From Diphasiastrum complanatum (lineage: Eukaryota > Streptophyta > Lycopodiopsida > Lycopodiales > Lycopodiaceae): DNA of 64,000 nucleotides. The notes beneath the pieces are model-generated. The model was given only the letters and a program-made list of their open reading frames with translations, had not been told where the DNA came from and did not search any database. A program made the translations under genes and the position numbers. The stretch is from NCBI GenBank assembly GCA_029204225.1, contig CM055113.1:34130329-34194328 (forward strand). Direction: 5' to 3'. Numbering within the stretch: position 1 is the stretch's first letter; each line of letters opens with the position of its first letter. Positions 1-13,592 of this stretch are shown here, in pieces.

Positions 1-377
1 GGTGATAGAAGTACTATAAACTTAACACAATACTTTTGGTTGGAATCTTCTAGCACATAGGTGATTTGTTAAAATAGTTGAAGATGGATAATTTGCAAGA
101 GATGACTTCGTCTATCATTCAGGTATGATGCTATACGAAACTACACCAATACGGTGGGTAGCCTTACTCATTACTACAGGAAGTCTTATCCACGCATGAT
201 AATTCTAAATTTCTTCCTTTATAAGTAGTAACTAATGAAGTTATAGAAGTCTGATCTTATGTACGTTAAAATAGACATGAGCTTGTATTTTTTTAACTAA
301 GTTCGCTTGCAACCTGTGTCCCAGTGTTGTTTGTAAGGTCACGTACTCATATAGAGCTTGACAATGGTACACTTGAA
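1..377. other. no gene seen
   Basis: AT-rich sequence with no reading frame of note and no repeat match I can see elsewhere in the window. It runs straight into the first leader-repeat copy. Confidence 0.5.
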
Positions 378-861
378 TGGCATGGATTTGCCCAAGCTGT
401 TCGATGTTTGGACTCCCAGAAAATAGTTACGGGATATCCATGGGGCTAGCATAGCACGGAAGTGCTCTAGTACCTAACGTTGTGACCATATTCATACCTC
501 TGGCCATCAGTATAATGAAGGATAGTTCCTTACATGTAAAATGTAAATGTGAACCTAATACATTTCTTTTGCTCTTGTACTGATTGGTATGGCTTGTGCC
601 CTGATACGGCTTCGTTAAAGAGCAAAATGTATTGCTTACTAATGAAGTAAATGATTGGGAAGATTGGACGTATTTTTTATAAATGCAATTTAGCTGATAA
701 AGTAGTGAATCTTGTTTTGGACATGGATAACAACTGATGCTCAGCTATGACACCTGTCTTCCTCACACGGCTAACTTGTGCGGTTTTGTTGTGTGGGATG
801 GTGGCAGGTAATAGCTGGGTGTCTTAGAACTTGCTTCACTTTATGGTACTCTGTATTGTTA
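378..861 (+). repeat. leader repeat, copy 1
   Basis: This ~480-bp non-coding block recurs at 2850-3361 and, more diverged, at 51531-51860. Shared landmarks in the same order are an ATGGATTTG(C/T)CC motif, a GGTATGGC...CTGATAC motif, GGGAAGATTGGA, and a distal block around TGTGGGATGGTGGCAGGTAA followed by TAGCTGGGT. The last ~150 bp (700-861) align closely with 3210-3361, with scattered substitutions. It does not end in an obvious TG...CA LTR. A short open stretch and the long CT microsatellite follow. Confidence 0.7.
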
Positions 862-2849
<1,988 letters not shown>

Positions 2850-3361
2850 TAAATGGGATGGATTTGCCCGGGTCAGCTTGAACGACATGGATTTTCCAAG
2901 CGATTTTACATAGAGTCCATCGAGTGCCACATGATTCATAGGTACTGATGGGTACAGGATGGCATGAATATACCCTGTTACCGACTCCTATGGCCAAACT
3001 ATACATTTTTCACTAGTAGTGATTGATTAAGGCTTCGTTGTATTATGCTGTGTGATTGTTGTGTAATGATAGGTACACTTGTCTTGTACTAATCAGTATG
3101 GCAGATGCTCTGATACGATAATACTAGGGCAAGACCTAAAATGTGAAAAAAAAAAATTGGTAGGGAAGATTGGACTAATGTTTATACATTTTACTTAAGC
3201 TGATAGTGAATTTTGTTTCGAACATGGATGACAATTGATGCTCAGCTATGACACCTGTCTTCCTCACCGAACTAACTTGTGCGGTTATGTTTTGTGGGAT
3301 GGTGGTAGGTAATAGCTGGGTATCCTGAAACTAGCTTCACTTTATGGTACTTTGTACTGTA
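2850..3361 (+). repeat. leader repeat, copy 2
   Basis: Homologous to 378-861 over its whole length, with the distal ~150 bp best conserved. It lies about 190 bp upstream of the ATG of the unrecognised spliced coding region at 3549. The motif order matches copy 3 at 51531-51860, which also precedes an unrecognised coding region. Confidence 0.7.
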
Positions 3362-3548
3362 AAACACTGTCTCAATTAATTTTGGACTTTTTAATTTATT
3401 TAGGACTATTTTCTACATATGGTACCAAAAGAGCCAGATAAGAAAAACAATAGAAACTTACTAATTATTTTGGATTATCATTCTTAGGTTTACCTCGCAA
3501 TCTGTACATTCTCTCCGTTCTCAACCTGCATACTCGTATTTTCGACTA

Positions 3549-4893
3549 ATGGCTACACATAATCGGAGACCAAGAGGAGCCATTGATGCAATCAATATTT
3601 GCAATGAAAAAAATGTAGAAGATCAATGGATACCAAGAATATATCAAAAATATCAATGGATCTTCATGCATCCCTCTACAAAAGGCTCATTCCAAAAAAG
3701 AAAAAGATCGGATAACATATATAGAAGCTCTTGGAAAGGCAGGATAATGGATTTTAAAGTATCACCTGCCGGTCAGTCTATCACGGAAGTTTTAGTTCAG
3801 CATGCTTATCTTCACAATGGGCTCAACATTCATGATTTGAATCCATATGATAGAAGAAAATACAATTGTAAGTTTTCAGATTTAATTTCTTTAGAGTTAG
3901 TATTTTCTTTAAATTATATTTTTCTTGTGATGTTTTTGTTGGTTTTGCATAATTGTATCCATTAAATTTTGTTGAATGGCAAACCGTTCAATTGATTGCA
4001 AAAATAATCGATGTCATACATTCAGATATCGGTATTTTACAATATAAAGGTCGTTCTCCAAAATTACTTTTAGAGTCAGGAGTCTTCTTTTATTATCACA
4101 CCTATTTTCCTGATAAAAATGGTTTAGTTGGTAGATTAGAGCCATATTCTCTACTAGATTTTTCGAGTGAGGAATAGATTTCTCCTAATGCAGCAATTTC
4201 AGAAAGTTTGTTATCTAGGCTATATATTGATATTCAGAGTATATTAAAATGTAGCACTAGATCAAATAATAATAGATTAAGTTGGTATCTACCTTTTACT
4301 ATTTTGTTGATTATTTTTCCAAATGCAATGTTCGGAGAATGAAAATGATGTTATTTGTAAGGACTTGAGTGTTGAAATAATCGTCGAGTTGTTGGATGAT
4401 GGTTGGGATACAAAACAAAATCAGCAAGTTGAGTGCAGAGTATGTTACTCATCCATGACATTGTGATATCACATCAGAAAACAAATGCTCACTTTGCTGC
4501 TGTATTATAAAAGATGGATTAAATACAAAAATGTTTGGAAGCCACTTGATCAAGATTTTGGTATAAACCCTCAAGAGCAACTTCAGATAACATTGAAAAG
4601 AAATGACAACATTCTTGTAATGGTTGAGGTCGAGGCAAATTGGTGTCTCAATCACATTTGATCAGAACTAGACATGTTGCAATTCGATCTACCTCAGTAC
4701 TATCAATTTCGATTGAATGGTGTAAAGGTACGTTATGCCATATAAAAATATTTCTTTTTTTCTATTTCTAAGTGAATCAGTTTCATAAAATATATTAACT
4801 AAAACAATTTCTCTTGTACAGGTAAGAGTAAGGCAAGAAGAGCATATAAAATACAAAGATATTGGAACATCTATCGAAATTGAAGATCCATAG
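3549..4893 (+). pseudogene. unrecognised intron-containing coding region, lightly decayed
   Basis: I do not recognise the product. An ATG at 3549 opens a basic, Tyr/Asn-rich N-terminal segment (to about 3868, where a GTAAGT donor-like site occurs). A second open segment runs from about 3956 through a TAG at 4175 to about 4343. A third runs from about 4335 to 4727, in one frame interrupted only by TGA codons near 4464 and 4660. It is followed by a canonical 94-nt intron: GTACGT at 4728, a T-rich tract, and TTGTACAG ending at 4821. The last exon (4822-4893) continues the frame for 23 codons and ends in TAG. The intron boundaries, retained frame and Glu/Asp-rich C-terminus argue for a once-functional protein. 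It follows leader copy 2. It could be a low-copy host gene remnant, a transposon accessory gene or an endogenised viral gene. No diagnostic motif decides. Confidence 0.5.
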
Positions 4894-5019
4894 ATTATGA
4901 ACTATGAAATTTTGTATTATGTAATACAATTTTTTGTATACATCATTTTTGAAAATATATGAATCACTTTTTCTATGAGGCTCTTTCATTTCTATGATCT
5001 CCATGTCCATGGTGCAAAA

Positions 5020-5137
5020 CACAATGTAATTGCAACTGGATATGAGTTTTCGATAACAAGATTCATTGTCTCTTGCAGGAAATGCATTATCTCCATTGGG
5101 GAGATCTTCAGTCACTTGAACTTCAGTGACCACTACA
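5020..5137. repeat. duplicated ~115-bp segment, copy 1
   Basis: Closely similar to 5620-5735. Both copies contain the identical run AATGCATTATCTCCATTGGG or a one-base variant. Both are open on the plus strand with a shared peptide signature (YEFSIT, then KCIISIGE, then HLN). No function is evident. Confidence 0.65.
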
Positions 5138-5619
5138 ATTTGATAACGAATTGACGCTTGCCCTTGTGTCTCGTATATATTGGTTGTATTTTTGGTCTTC
5201 ATTGCCTTGGTCTGTATTGTCCTTGTCTTGGCATATTTGGATATGTTCAGATGATGATCTAATCAAAGCTTTGCTGCAACAAATCTAATTGAAATAATGT
5301 TGCATGTTTGGATTGGTTGTGGCAAAGGTTCAATCAGATCATCTTTCTGAACTTATCCAAAAAAAAACCATAGTAAAGACATGGCAGACCAAGGCTATGA
5401 AAAACAAACATGTCGGAAAACCGTAGATATCGAAGATGAATGAATCATAACCTGAATTAATAACAGGAAAACAAACAAGTAAGAACAACCATAGAAAACT
5501 ATAAATTTATTTCTATTAAAAATTTTAGTACATGTGTCATTCATATCAAGTGAGACGAATTTCTTATCAATATCAAACATTTATGATCTTTAAATCCATT
5601 TCTCTAGTTGGAAGTAGCT

Positions 5620-5735
5620 TGGGTGGCGAACACTCTGCCACTACAACTGAATATGAATTTTCGATCACAAGCTTTATGGTCTCCTGCTTGAAGTGCATTA
5701 TCTCCATTGGGGAGACCTTCGAGCATTTAAACTGA
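5620..5735. repeat. duplicated ~115-bp segment, copy 2
   Basis: Second copy of 5020-5137 in direct orientation, about 600 bp away. Like copy 1 it preserves an open frame on both strands, ending at a plus-strand stop just after the shared HLN. A second short direct repeat (ACACAATTAAATG...) follows at 5751 and 5808. Confidence 0.65.
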
Positions 5736-5974
5736 AAAAAACATAAACACAATTAAATGTTATTAATCAAATATTAGTTATTAGGAATTTGATTATTAAA
5801 AAAAAAAACACAATTAAATGTTATTAATCGAAGATTACCTCTTCCAGATTAGGAAGTATATCCTGTAGTACAAGCCAATTGAAAAAGTGTTTGGCATTGC
5901 ATACCGTATACCAACCACATCTGACAGAATCAACCTGTTGGGAGGACTGCAGTATCCAAATTTTAACATTATGA

Positions 5975-6135
5975 GATATCAGATCAACGCACAGGATGTT
6001 ATAATAAAATCTACAATGGAAACAAGCGCGCGTCGAACCGATATCCAAAAAAAATATTGTTTGAATATCGGATCAGCGTGCACGATATGAAAAGAAACCA
6101 AACAATAACTACAAGTGCACGTCAAACCGATATTG
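5975..6135. repeat. two ~70-bp palindromic units
   Basis: Unit 1 (5975-6046) and unit 2 (6064-6135) each start with a motif like ATATCGGATC-N-CGTGCAC and end, about 50 bp later, with its inverted form (GCGCG/GTGCACGTC-N-ACCGATAT). The arms can pair; the centre is AT-rich and unconserved. The same architecture recurs at 6830-7111 and 26540-26771. Confidence 0.7.
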
Positions 6136-6235
6136 ATAAATTTTTATCTCTGCATCAACAATTTTCAACTTCGTATATGCTATTGCATTTGGTACTGGAA
6201 AGAGTTCCAGTATTTTCTGGATATGGCTCTTGGCA

Positions 6236-6240
<5 letters not shown>

Positions 6241-6302
<62 letters not shown>
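6241..6302. repeat. (GT)n microsatellite
   Basis: A pure GT run of about 62 bp. The several reading frames through it are repeat artefacts. Confidence 0.98.
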
Positions 6303-6306
<4 letters not shown>

Positions 6307-6829
6307 GAGTTCATCTTTAGACAAACTTGATTACACACACCCTCATCATTGACGTATAAAGACAACACATATAAGCTCAAATGATCACTACAATCAGAAA
6401 ACAATAAATTTATGAGAATCAATGTGAAATCAAAATTCATATGAAAAATTCAACTTAAAAAAATCTGAAAAAAATACACTTGCTTTGTTATGTATGGGAG
6501 TAAACAAAAATATTTTAGCGTCGTCCATCTGTATATATAGAGAAAATCTGAAATGATTGCATATATGGTGGTTTGGATGTCCGAGACTCAGATTACGCTG
6601 ATGATTACTTCAACATATTCAGAGGCTTGTCAATCAAATCAAATTAAATATCCGTCTTTCATCAAAATGATTAGTCGATAATAATGACCACAATTAATTT
6701 CAGCAAAAGTATGGTCACATCTACAATTTATTACTGAAATTGACAAGGTTAAGCTATAAATATCTGATCTTTTTTTATATCCAATCATTATAATTTCAGA
6801 AAATTCCAACGGCCATTATTTCACCTAAT

Positions 6830-7111
6830 AGCAAATCGACGCGCATATACTACATGTGAAAATCAGAGAGGCTACTCTCATGCGCTAAATCGATATTGGA
6901 AGATAATATGAATGATCAAAGCTTGACTCGATAGATTCTCCTTAGCTTTGGACAATATGAAGAGTCTATCGAATCAAGCTTTGATCATGCATAATACCCT
7001 CCAATAATTTCGAGAAAATTTCAAAATATTTTTTTCCTACAATAGCGATTTGACGCGCGCGGTCCAAGTGAAAAATCATTGTCTTCTCCAAAGGTGCGCT
7101 GATTCGATATC
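6830..7111. repeat. two diverged palindromic units flanking a hairpin
   Basis: Units at 6830-6899 and 7044-7111 share the AT(A/C)G...GACGCGC left arm and the GCGCT...CGATAT right arm of the palindromic family. They also align to each other as direct repeats of about 70 bp. Between them, 6912-6940 and 6962-6988 form an inverted repeat (ATGATCAAAGCTTGA and its complement, about 27 bp with two or three mismatches and a ~20-nt loop). Confidence 0.6.
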
Positions 7112-7689
7112 TAAGACGCATTGAAAATATATTGGAATGCATTATGAATGCCTTATGCAAACGTTCTGAATGAACATTATCTCAAAAGAAAAAATCTCGT
7201 CTTTACGGTGCTTAAATTGGGTTAGAGTTTGTAATAATTCTCCTCGTACACGTTTTTCAATGATGTCCATATAATATTTGTTTATTATTTGTTTAATGAT
7301 GATTCGGTGAGGAGTGATAGAGTATTTAATGTATTCTGGTGCAGGTACAAATTCTAGGGTCAGGGCTAATGTTGATTCATAAAATCTAGTGATAGACTAT
7401 TTAATGTATTCTGGCGTAGGTACAAATTTGTCTCACTTTGATTGGTGGATAAATATAGGCTGTGTTCTTCAATTCATTATTTGACAAATGTATGGCTGTG
7501 ATCAACAGGAATTGGTTATAAATATGGGCACCACTTTTCATATATCAATTCAGTGATCTTTTATTCTGAACTCACTAGTCATTTTGATTTCTTTCTTTCT
7601 CGCGATATCGAATCGACACGTGCCTTCCCATTAATGCACGGTCGGATTCATTCAGGTAGTAGATCCAAAGAAGATTAATGGTGCACATA

Positions 7690-8030
7690 TGAGAATAATC
7701 TCACTATGACCCAGTACATAAACATATATGTCACTAAGAATCTTGTAACTCAGCTACAAGAGAAGAGTCTATTTCTCTTGAGTAAATAAGATATTTGAAA
7801 AATCACTGAGAATAAGAAGACATTCTCTCTCACGCGTTTTCCAGCCCACTTACCTCTTGTACCAAATTTCTTCCACATAATCAACCCCTTCAGGATCCTA
7901 GTACTATTAGCAGATGATTCTACTGGCTCTACTGATCTACAAGTGCCTATTCTTCCTCTATTAGCAACGACTCCCTCCTTGTGTGCTGCAATTCTTCTGA
8001 TAGAGATCTTGCTAAACAACAATTTTGCCT
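7690..8030. repeat. dispersed non-coding repeat, copy 1
   Basis: Similar to 25150-25390. Shared blocks include GAATCTTG(T/C)AACTCAGC, TCTATTTCTC followed by (T/A)TGAGTAAATAA, and AAATTTCTTC. Neither copy has a convincing protein. The element type is unknown. Confidence 0.6.
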
Positions 8031-8342
8031 GGTAATGGATATACTACGACTTCTAGCGGCTATATATGCTAGTATAATGGTAGTATAGTGATGTTGTACC
8101 CACCTGTCAGAGGCACAACGACAATCGGATTCAGATCTTTTTTTGACAATGGTAGCTCATCTTGGACAGTGATCTATCAAGACTCGATTTTCTACTTTCT
8201 ACAGTTCTGTTTCAGATTGACTCTTGATTGTTTACAGTCTGCAGATTATTGCTAAACTATATTAAGCAACAACGGGGAATTAAACTAAGCTATTCCTATT
8301 GAAATCACAAAATCAACACAACCTCAAAACTTGAATCACAGG

Positions 8343-8636
8343 TCCTACAAAGTGCTTCCTACAACTGTCACTCAACAGTTGTAAGGAAAACTCCTCAAAG
8401 AGTAGAAATTAGGACACATCAGAAAACAGTGAAATGGTAGATCAATCTCCAAGTCCTGCACATCTACCTGATGCTAACACAAATGGGAATCCTACAAAGT
8501 GCTTCCTACAACTGTCACTGAACGGTTGTAAGAAGAACTCCTTAGGGAGCTGATAACTAAGAAGCATCTGAATTGAATAGAATGATGGATAAGCTTCCAA
8601 GCCCTGCACATCTACCTGATACTAATCTCAAACCAA
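8343..8636. repeat. tandem duplication, ~147-bp unit x2
   Basis: Two direct copies start at 8343 and 8490. Each opens with TCCTACAAAGTGCTTCCTAC and ends with a shared CCTGCACATCTACCTGAT. They differ at scattered positions, so the duplication is not very recent. No coding potential is seen. Confidence 0.85.
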
Positions 8637-9299
8637 TCCCTAAAAGAGAAATCAACAAGAAACAAATTCATACATCAGTACCCAAACTATATGCACTCAT
8701 GCATTTTTTGGGTTTGCTAATTGTTGGATCTGAATGTTATTGGGATTGTGTGTTATTATACTTTTTATGAGAGAGAAAGGGTAGGCTATCTTTGTTGTGG
8801 ATCGTAGTGTTAATGGATTGTAGGGTTAATGGATGTTAGAGTTAAATGTGAATCCTCCATTCATGATTGAAATCTGAACTATACTATCGCTCTCACGGGA
8901 ATGAACCTACACGTGACAACTAACTTTGTCTCTTTGATGCTAGATTGACTAGATCTTGGATTCAGGTTAGGCAAGGAAAGAAACCCACTATAGTCTCATT
9001 AGTTAATGTTTCTCCATTAGCATGCACAATGAGCAAATGAGATAACCTCCCCTCTCACTCTCTTTCTCTCTCTTTTGATCTACTTCTTCTATCGATCTAT
9101 CTACCTCTCTTCCTCTCTTTTTCACTCTTAATCATGATGTGTGTGTGGTTAGTGTAGGGAAGGGTAGTGTTAAAGGGTGGTAGTGTTGAGAAAAAGAGTA
9201 GGAAGCATCTAAAACTAGCATCTTGACATGTTTAGATACCTACCCAGTGATCTAATCCTCTTTGACAGGCGGAAGGGCTCCTCACCGACTATAACTACC

Positions 9300-9753
9300 A
9301 CCCTACAAATAGTCCTAATATGGTAGACCGCGGCTCTAGTGTTCTCGATTGTTGGTCATGCCCAGATTTTATTCCACGTCGAGGCCTGTTGGTGACTAAT
9401 GACCTTGAGAGGACCCAGACACTCTAATTGAGACATATGGAGTAGTGCATGTACGGTAGGAGAAATGCATGAAGAGCTGTGACCTATTTATAGTTGACCT
9501 GCATGGGGATTGCATGGGTTCATGCATAGGATCCTAGACTTTATATATTGAGTTAGAGATCATCCCGTCGACAACTTTGGTCTAGGTTACAAGTTGAGGT
9601 CTTTTCCTCTTGTTATCGCATGGCATGGTTTGGGGGCTAGATCCAGAAGGGAACTCTAGGAGGGATCTAGGTTTGTTTGGGTGGTTTTGCTCCATGGTCT
9701 CTCATATTATGTTATTTCTATTATCTTAGGGGTTTTCCCTAGTGGTCCTTACA
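9300..9753 (+). mobile_element. LTR 3' portion (family shared with 30198-30667)
   Basis: The sequence ends ...CCTTACA immediately before a primer-binding-site-like TGGTATCAAAGC at 9755-9766. Several blocks match the LTR at 30198-30667, including TGGGTGGTTTTGCTCCA and a CTAATTGAGACATA-type segment, so both belong to one LTR family. I could not fix the LTR start. Confidence 0.6.
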
Positions 9754-9754
9754 T

Positions 9755-9766
9755 TGGTATCAAAGC
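9755..9766 (+). other. retrotransposon primer-binding site
   Basis: TGGTATCAAAGC, a one-mismatch variant of the site complementary to the 3' end of initiator tRNA-Met used by plant LTR elements. It abuts the LTR end at 9753. Confidence 0.7.
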
Positions 9767-12300
9767 CCGGCTAAGATGCGGTCTTGGATGTGACGGAGAC
9801 AAGTTCTACATCAAATCGGAATTGGAACGCACTTGGATTTACATTCCGGTTTGGAGTGCTGTTTTCTCAAGAGGAATCGGTTTTGGATTCACTACTTCTT
9901 TGGAGAAGCATGTTCGGCAAGAGTGCCAGGTAGAGTGTTTTCCCACTAGTTTGAACTTTTGTGAATATCGGTTCTAATTAGTGTAAGATTCATTACTAAT
10001 TTCTTGATTCTTTTTTGAGAACTTCTATAGGATATAGAATGTTTTTCATGTGAAAATTATGTATCTTGATGCTTGGATTTCATACTTTTGAAGGATGAGA
10101 TAGTTGCATTGTTAAGCAATGTTCTTTAGGAATTGGTTTTATGCACAACTAATTGAGTTTATTGATTGATTGATTGATTGGGATCAATTTGTCTGGTTGG
10201 AATAAACTTTTAGTGGTTCTGTTTTATGAAACTAATTGTTGCAAGTGAAAGAAGATAGTTATGTAAAATTGGTCTTCTTATGTTGCATGCAAACTTAGAA
10301 CATTGACGAGAATACAATTATGCTAATCTTCTAACAGTAGCTATGATTTAGCAGTGAGATGCTTGAGTGGAAAGTAGATTTGTTTTGATAAGTTGAAGCT
10401 TTTGAAACTTGCTTTGCCAAAGGCCGTCAGACAGCCATTTTTTGCTTGGAATCATTTTCTCAGACTTTGTTTAGCATGAAATAAATTGCTGATAGAAAAC
10501 GTTTATGGTAATCTAGCCTTCCTTTCATTTTGAATTTTCATGAACTATAAAACGCACTCTTTTGTTGTGGATTTTAGTGGAAGATGACAGACCTCCAGTT
10601 GAACCTATTGTGCATCTTTCATTTGTTTCATATGAGAGTGTGAGTCTTATAAATATAGGTTTGTGTGATTGAAGCTTGTCTGAGGCTGGAGCGCAACTGG
10701 CATCAGACTGTTTTCAATTAGAGAAGTGCCATCCTGAGCAACTGATTCGGTTATGCATGTCGATTCTCTTCTTGCTAGGAGGAAGCGCGACTGTAGCCTA
10801 TCTCAGATTTGTGACATAGAGGGCTCCTATCAATCGTGAAGACATCTTTGTGGGATCTGGATCGACTGTTGGAGAGAGGATCTCCTAGACCTATAAATGG
10901 CGGCTATGGCGGCCATGAGGACTTTTAAACCCTTATTAGGGTTTAGAAGAAGGAGAGGGCCTTCATGGGATTGGCATGAGGTTTTTAAAGTTAACTTGTT
11001 GCTTTTTCTTTTTTGTGGATGCATGAATAGTGAGGGCCTGACCCTGCTATTGCATGTCTATCAGTTAGTTCACTGAGTAGTGCATGTTGGTCACCTTGGA
11101 GTTGCATTGATTTCATAGTTTTTGGAAAGGGGTTTTGTGCACTTGTGGGAATGCATGGCTATACGTAACAATTTTACAGTTACATAGCCCGGATCTTTGA
11201 AGTCTTTGCAAACATTATGATGTAATCAATGCAACGGTTGATTTGGTTAGTGTGGTTTTTGTGAATCAATCCAAATCGACAAAGAGAATATTGCCATTTT
11301 TTTCAAACTTCCATGAACAAGGTTTGTGGAATTAGGATTAATGGTATTTTTCTCCATGCAAGTACCTGTTGCTGGAAAATCGATTTCTTAATACTGGGCT
11401 ATTCATCCATTTAACTCTGAAGGTTTTGTATTCATAGTTAATTGAGCTAAATGGTGTTTATGGTTCTTCCTTTTCGACTCGTTGGAACACCGATAGGCTT
11501 GTCCTCAATGATTTTGATCATATAGGATTGGGCAAACTAAAGCTTTTGAGATACTTGTTAAAGAGACTTAATGGAATAAAGGTCATAATATTTGGAGGTA
11601 GCTCTATATTCGATAAAAAACAGGTGTATTGAATATCGTAAAAGATGTACCCGGATCCAAATTTTATGGACTTTCTATTAGTTTCAAGCAACTTTAACGA
11701 AGTAATACTTGAAAACAATGGTGATAGAAATTACGTTTGAACTTATAGTAACTAACTTTGAAATCGCCAGTACTACAATGATTAAGTAGCCAAACAATTA
11801 AGCATCGAAAATTATCAGACAAATAATTAGTCGTGAAGAACTCCAGAAAACGCATACATTCTTAGACGAAGTTGAACGCAATAAAGAATAGTGTTGATTC
11901 AAAACGAAACAGAAGTAAATGAGTACAATAAGTTGCGAATCGAAGCCGCGTACTCTATGCTATCTCTGAGCGGCTAAATTGAAAGTCTGAATTAATGCGC
12001 AATGCTGATAAGCAGTAGCGCAATAGCAATCTCTAAAACAACTCAGAGAAGTGAGCTAGAATGCTCATGAGTGTTCAAGCTCGCAGGCTTGAGAGAGAGA
12101 GCTAACTATTCAAATGCTTCTGATAATTCTAATTTTAGGTCGTCCGTTGCGATCGCCAGTTGGTTGGTGATCCGTTGGCATCCATCTGGTCCTTGTCATT
12201 GATTGCTGATAAGTGGTGAAATTGGCCGTAAACGTTCTGTCTGCATAAATGAATCAAAACTGTAGCTCTGCAGAGATGAACTAAAACAGCCACAGGCGAC
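9767..12300. other. no gene recognised
   Basis: Downstream of the primer-binding site no gag or pol similarity is visible. The stretch is AT-rich with a short (ATTG)n run near 10160 and only short chance frames. It may be a non-autonomous retroelement interior plus unrelated sequence. Confidence 0.5.
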
Positions 12301-12399
12301 ACTGTCGGGTTTTTTGCAAAAAATACGAAAAGGACGAAGGTGCCCTTAAATCTCATTTAGAGTTGCCCCACACTTTGCCAGAGTCATTTCCCTAACATT

Positions 12400-13360
12400 T
12401 GAGGCTCTTTGGAAAAAGCAAAAAATGTGATACTGTGATTTTACACGAGATTTCTGTCAGGCGAAAAATGCGAAAAAGGCGACATTGCATTTTTCAACGG
12501 GATTCCTGATAGGCGAAAAAGGAGATATTGTCGTAAACTCCGTGTAATTCTGCAGACTGTGTAAACACATGGAAAAATCCGCAGATCGGATTAACAATGG
12601 ACGAAGATTAAAATCGATTAGACGATTGGTAAGAAGGAGAATAATCCAACACAGAGTGCTATATATCTAGCCCAGGATCCAGCCTTCCATTCGAGACCAA
12701 GCACATACCTTTGAAGTACCATCAAATTCGAGACCTGATCTCAAAAGGAGAGCTGAGTGTCAAATTCATAAGATCAGAAGAGATGATTGCAGAACCATTT
12801 TTCACAAAACACAAAGGATCAATTGGAGTTGGATAACAAGAATGGTTGCATCGTTCAAGAGAGAGTATTGGAAATGGTGAACTCATACAACTGTTTTTCC
12901 TGCATTCTCCACCAGTACCAACATATCGGGACACATCGACAATGACACATCGGGACCCAACCAAAGCCTCAAGAAAGATGAAGAACGAAGATATTGTCGG
13001 GCAAACCCGACCTATCGGGACCTTAGCTCGCGCCGCAGTCATGCGTGATAGTTCAAACTGTCACGCTCAACTCAAAAAACTAACATTGCGAAGAGTTAGT
13101 TAACCAATGTTTTAGCCTAAACCTCTCTTGTAATGATTAGTTAAACTATCTTGTAATCTCACTTGGTGAGACATAAGAATAGGTTAGAATTGAAAATAGC
13201 GTATCATTTGTTCAGCTCATTTTGTTCAACTATCATTCAAGTGATCAATACGTAGAAAATATCTACGCAATAGAATTGTAAGAAGAGTGTCAGGCCGCCA
13301 ACGAGCGAAACACTGCCGACTCACTCTACAATCAAGACACAAGTACAAAATACATATGTT
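12400..13360 (+). mobile_element. degenerate LTR-like region with GCGAC/TGCATTTTT motifs
   Basis: Contains the motif set of the LTR family at 14190-14861, 47560-47950 and 56560-56828: GGCGACATTGCATTTTT, ATTCCTGATAGGCG, and a distal GTTAAACTATCTTGTAAT shared with 47885-47913. No clean termini are seen. It precedes a copia pol fragment at 13593, so it may be that element's 5' end. Confidence 0.45.
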
Positions 13361-13522
13361 CTTCCATCTTTGGTTATTGTGTTACATTTGATTGATTGAT
13401 TGATTGCTACAATGTCTATGATCGATAGCCGCGTATCAGGCTTGCAAAATTGAATGCATAGTGTAGCGCACTTCTGCCAAGAATAGGCGCACACATTTGA
13501 GCACCAAATGCATCAGCTAAGC

Positions 13523-13544
13523 AACACACACACACACACACACA
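13523..13544. repeat. (AC)n microsatellite
   Basis: A short pure AC run. Confidence 0.95.
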
Positions 13545-13592
13545 AGCCAACCGAGGGCCATTCTCGGACATCATGAGGAATATTATTCATCA

